Assembly: GCA_017553635.1 (NCBI GenBank)
Contig: JAFZKN010000006.1
Span: 16,243 to 80,242, forward strand
Reading direction: 5' to 3'
Length of the DNA stretch: 64,000 nt
Source: Treponema sp.
GTDB lineage: Bacteria > Spirochaetota > Spirochaetia > Treponematales > Treponemataceae
The position numbers and the translations under genes were made by a program. Each line of letters begins with the position of its first letter. Within the stretch, counting starts at the first letter, position 1. Positions 61,605-64,000 of this stretch are shown here, piece after piece. Under the pieces are notes generated by a model, which did no database searches, was not told the DNA's origin, and worked only from the letters and a program-made list of their open reading frames with translations.

Positions 61605-61634
61605 GTCGAATAGATTTATCCAAAACTATTCGAC
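61605..61634. repeat. Inverted repeat at the 3' end of the 61626 gene
   Basis: GTCGAATAG (61605-61613) and CTATTCGAC (61626-61634) are perfect 9-base arms with a 12-base loop. The right arm is the last codons of the leftward gene. It lies between aroA and that gene, with no T run, so a weak terminator or 3'-end hairpin. Confidence 0.55.
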
Positions 61635-62141
61635 AATATCATATAATTTTATAGTTTCTATTTTTTTAAATGAATAATTATATGTATCATAAATCGTTAT
61701 CTCTTTTGTTTCAAAATTATAATTAAAGAAATTAACTTTAGAAGATATAAATTTGTCAGACGGAACTGAGTAAGTAAGATTTACAAGTTCATTAGTCAAC
61801 AATGCTTTGATTTTGTTATCTTTTGTAATTTCAAGCACATGTAATTCATGGACGTCAACGCTTTGTCGTCCGCCGGGATTACCTAAATAAACTTTAACAA
61901 AGATAACAACATTTCCTTTAATTATGTCAGTAAAAAATGAATCAATACGACAATCGGGACCAATTGCTTCTATCAAATAGGAATCTTTTATTTTATTTTG
62001 TTCAATATATACCCAAATATCAGGGGTTCTTTCATCATATTTAATTTCAATCTTAGTACCATTTACAGTCATAGTATTTGTATCCGAAAATACAAAAGAA
62101 CCAATTAACAAAAGTAAAAAAACAATAATTTTATTTTTCAA
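61626..62141 (-). CDS. Secreted protein of unknown function
   Basis: A 171-residue protein with a signal peptide (MKNKIIVFLLLLIGSFVFS, cut near 19). The mature part is beta-rich and acidic (TMTVNGTKIEIKYDERTPD, VVIFVKVYLGNPGG, VNFFNYNFETKEITIYDTYN). No family was recognised. It follows the 62245 gene on the same strand after a 103-base AT-rich gap, so it could be part of the same accessory unit. Its base composition is AT-richer than the core genes. GGGGGTAAGA lies before the ATG. Confidence 0.65.
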   Translation of the reverse strand: MKNKIIVFLLLLIGSFVFSDTNTMTVNGTKIEIKYDERTPDIWVYIEQNKIKDSYLIEAIGPDCRIDSFFTDIIKGNVVIFVKVYLGNPGGRQSVDVHELHVLEITKDNKIKALLTNELVNLTYSVPSDKFISSKVNFFNYNFETKEITIYDTYNYSFKKIETIKLYDIVE

Positions 62142-62244
62142 AATCTTACCCCCTTAAAAATATATATATTCTTTACATCTGAAACATCTACTTTTTAAGC
62201 ATTTTGAAATTGCAATTTATGGAAATACTGAATAATTCAAGTTT

Positions 62245-63042
62245 TTATAATGCAACAGGAATAAAATTAACACCTTTTATATTATTCTGAATAAAAAAAT
62301 CATATAAATTTCTGTTTATTATTACCTGTCTGAAAGCTGAATGCCCTGATCCAAAATACTCTGCTGTCCATGCAATAAAAGAATCCATTTTACTTATTTT
62401 CGGGAAATAATTATTATGACACATTGCATATTTAATTTTTCCGCAAACGGGGCACTTTTCAAAATTTAAGTAACTAACATCTTCAATAGTAACTATAGAC
62501 TTAATTTCCAGATTAAACATATTTTTACAGTATGCATCTTTTCCAAATATCTTTACAGGTAAAAAATTTACTTTGAATTCGCGCATTAATAATTCTTTTA
62601 GTTTTTCAGTCACAAAAAATTCATCAAAAACCCAATTCAACTGAATTATATCCTTATTGCCCCATGCAGGTTCCTTTTTTATTGAAAATAAATCCTGTCG
62701 TTTCATTCCCTGCCCGCAAAAAGAACAGGCTTGTGTTGAATCATACGTGGTCTTTTCATACCCAAAATCAATTTGTGGTTCTGGATATAACAAATGACAC
62801 ATTGGCTCCATAACAAAATTTTTACTTTGCGATAATTCCTTTTTAGTAAAAGAAGTTTTATATTGATTATCAATGATACTAGTCTTATTTTGCATTAATA
62901 TTTTTTTGACTATCGGCCACTTTTTGTCATTTTCTCCTATATCAAAATAATGCACAATTCCACCTTTAGGTTTTATACAAATTTCCCCAAATAGCGAATC
63001 TATTTTTTTATCATTGAATGAAAGTCTATGAATTATATTCAT
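62245..63042 (-). CDS. Double-CXXCG motif protein, possible SitI6-like immunity protein
   Basis: A 265-residue cytoplasmic protein with two CxxCG zinc-knuckle motifs: CSFCGQG (Cys106/Cys109) and CPVCGK (Cys197/Cys200), about 90 residues apart. This layout recalls the double-CXXCG family, some members of which are immunity proteins of Myxococcus Sit toxins (from memory, not searched). The rest is a mix of helices and strands without catalytic motif. It starts one base after the stop of a frameshifted small hydrophobic ORF, the position an immunity gene holds behind its toxin. The region is AT-rich and looks accessory. Confidence 0.6.
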   Translation of the reverse strand: MNIIHRLSFNDKKIDSLFGEICIKPKGGIVHYFDIGENDKKWPIVKKILMQNKTSIIDNQYKTSFTKKELSQSKNFVMEPMCHLLYPEPQIDFGYEKTTYDSTQACSFCGQGMKRQDLFSIKKEPAWGNKDIIQLNWVFDEFFVTEKLKELLMREFKVNFLPVKIFGKDAYCKNMFNLEIKSIVTIEDVSYLNFEKCPVCGKIKYAMCHNNYFPKISKMDSFIAWTAEYFGSGHSAFRQVIINRNLYDFFIQNNIKGVNFIPVAL

Positions 63043-63043
63043 T

Positions 63044-63246
63044 TTATTTTCCTAATTGTTCCAATGCTTTTTCACAGGCTTTTTGTAAGCTTCCCCAACC
63101 CCTGGCAACAGCGGCAGAAATAGAACTTGCAGTAACACCTGTTGTTGCAGCAGTTGCCGTCGCTGAAGCAGCAATAATTCCTGTTACTTTACAAAACTTG
63201 CAAGACAGTTACCGGCCTGTACTGCGGTTGATGTTACTAAAATCAT
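63044..63246 (-). pseudogene. Small hydrophobic ORF broken by a -1 frameshift
   Basis: An ATG at 63246 has a very good Shine-Dalgarno sequence (AGAGGA, 7 bases away). The frame reads MILVTSTAVQAGNCLASFVK and meets a stop at 63184-63186. In the -1 frame the protein goes on smoothly: VTGIIAASATATAATTGVT, then an Ala/Ser stretch and the tail WGSLQKACEKALEQLGK, ending at 63044. Joined, it would be 67 residues with a hydrophobic core and an amphipathic tail. It is either a pseudogene by loss of one base, a sequencing error, or a slip at the AAAG just before the stop. The double-CXXCG gene follows after one base. Confidence 0.6.
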
Positions 63247-63302
63247 GCTACAATCCTCTCAAAATCACCTTAAAAGTACCTGTATTTTGCCACCATGATT
63301 TG

Positions 63303-63308
63303 ATTATA
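63303..63308 (-). promoter_or_regulatory. -10 box of the leftward accessory unit
   Basis: A consensus TATAAT on the minus strand, about 57 bases before the ATG at 63246. A TTGGTG at 63329-63334 is 20 bases upstream, long for a -35 but inside a palindrome that could bind a regulator. Confidence 0.45.
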
Positions 63309-63328
63309 AATCAGATTTTGGATTCTTT

Positions 63329-63361
63329 CACCAATTTTCAAAAAAAATTTTAAAATTGGTG
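63329..63361. repeat. Perfect inverted repeat between divergent accessory genes
   Basis: CACCAATTTT (63329-63338) and AAAATTGGTG (63352-63361) are perfect 10-base arms around a 13-base A/T spacer. It sits at the -35 region of the leftward unit and upstream of the nuclease gene, the place of a shared operator. Confidence 0.6.
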
Positions 63362-63458
63362 CATAAAAAGCATAAAAAAAAGAATGATATATGTGAGGAG
63401 TTAATATCCTCAAGCCCCGCATACGCCGGGACAGATATCATATTACGGAGGTTTCATC

Positions 63459-64000
63459 ATGAAACCGATTGATAAGCTCACCTTTACAGACGACGGAATG
63501 TTTCAGGCTGTCCTTCACGACCCTGAAATCTGCGCAGAATTAATCGAGCGCCTTTTAAATATCAGGGTAAGCCGCATTGAATACCCTGAACTTGAAAAGC
63601 AGATCGCTCCCTACTTTTCAAGCAAGGGTGTCCGACTGGATGTATATTTAAAGGACAGCGATAAAATCATCGATGTTGAAATGCAGTCTACTGTCAAAGA
63701 GGCTCTCGGGAAAAGACTCAGATACTACCAGAGCATGATAGACATAGACAGTCTCATGAAAGGCCAGAGCTACAATGAGCTTAAGGAAAGCTACATCCTC
63801 TTTATCTGCAAGGATGACCCGTTTAAAGACGAAAGCAGAAAGCCGTATGGACTTTCCCGATATACATTCAAAAATACGTGTCAGGAAAGAAATGATATAA
63901 ATTTAAATGACAATTCATTAAAAGTAGTTTACAATGCAAGTGAATATGAAAAGGAAGAAGACGAAAAAATCCGCAATCTCCTTCACTTCATATGCACTGA
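63459..64000 (+). CDS. Rpn/PD-(D/E)XK nuclease family transposase-like protein, 3' end cut by window edge
   Basis: The frame starts at the ATG at 63459 with ACGGAGG upstream and is open to the window end (180 codons). MKPIDKLTFTDDGMFQAVLHD and ICAELIERLLNI, then RLDVYLKDSDKIIDVEMQS, are typical of the Rpn / PDDEXK_2 family: Asp in RLDVY and Glu-x-Gln in VEMQS form the nuclease core, and KRLRYYQSMIDIDSL follows. These proteins act as endonucleases that raise recA-independent recombination and occur in many copies in gut bacteria. The leader (63390-63445) has small hairpins such as GAGGA/TCCTC. GC content is higher than in its left neighbours. Confidence 0.85.
   Translation, partial: MKPIDKLTFTDDGMFQAVLHDPEICAELIERLLNIRVSRIEYPELEKQIAPYFSSKGVRLDVYLKDSDKIIDVEMQSTVKEALGKRLRYYQSMIDIDSLMKGQSYNELKESYILFICKDDPFKDESRKPYGLSRYTFKNTCQERNDINLNDNSLKVVYNASEYEKEEDEKIRNLLHFICT

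Noticed and set aside
63018..63353. 111-codon rightward ORF opposite the frameshifted small gene
   Set aside because: The opposite strand has a strong ribosome site and a promoter; this frame has neither and overlaps the start of the double-CXXCG gene.
1..64000. CRISPR arrays, IS elements, prophage genes, rRNA genes, replication origin
   Set aside because: No regularly spaced repeats, complete transposase, phage structural gene, rRNA sequence or dnaA-box cluster was seen; the only mobile-like gene is the cut-off PD-(D/E)XK protein at the right edge.

Overview
The window looks like chromosomal DNA of a spirochaete, most likely a gut- or rumen-type Treponema. The signs are an AT-rich genome, a complete V-type (not F-type) ATPase operon, an EF-G of the mitochondrial-like 'spd' type, a Nbp35/Mrp-type Fe-S carrier, secreted beta-barrel proteins and lipoproteins without wide homology, a GH5 cellulase, and peptidoglycan genes whose MurE lacks the DAP-recognition motif (treponemes use ornithine). 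The genus assignment is inference; no rRNA gene is present.

Layout. 1-10.6 kb: one long leftward operon with secG, a PTS EIIA-like protein, V-ATPase subunits H-C-I-K-F-E-A-B-D, a universal stress protein and a cut-off DnaJ-domain protein. 10.6-12.7 kb: a Mbeg1-like hydrolase and a GH5 lipoprotein. 12.7-16.4 kb: tRNA-Leu and tRNA-Gly, then tig-clpP-clpX. 16.4-22.6 kb: a SPOR protein, a secreted protein, EF-G with a RecA/KaiC-like ATPase, and D-lactate dehydrogenase. 22.65-22.84 kb: a probable small RNA with its own promoter and terminator. 22.9-29.6 kb: Mrp, Dus, GuaB, and a TrmB regulator-ddh-lysA operon with a palindromic operator at its promoter. 29.7-33.8 kb: a large hybrid histidine kinase and a convergent Hpt protein, together a phosphorelay. 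34-39 kb: a transporter, rpsU and a three-gene envelope operon. 39.2-45.3 kb: murE-ddl-murD and a RecQ-type helicase. 45.4-48.2 kb: sugar kinase, queD, hisH, hisF. 48.3-55 kb: an accessory stretch with a PLAT-like metalloprotease, a translationally coupled membrane miniprotein, an esterase and secreted proteins. 55-61.5 kb: RelA-type synthetase, U32 protein, a pseudo-esterase, metA and aroA. 61.6-64 kb: an accessory end with a putative orphan immunity protein, a frameshifted small ORF and a PD-(D/E)XK nuclease cut by the window edge.

No gap between genes exceeds 300 bases; the largest (22639-22901) holds the small RNA. No CRISPR array, IS element, rRNA or origin was recognised. Several genes lack a Shine-Dalgarno sequence and have a -10 box only 6-9 bases before the start codon, which suggests leaderless or near-leaderless mRNAs. 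All calls rest on reading the sequence and remembered family motifs; no database search was run.
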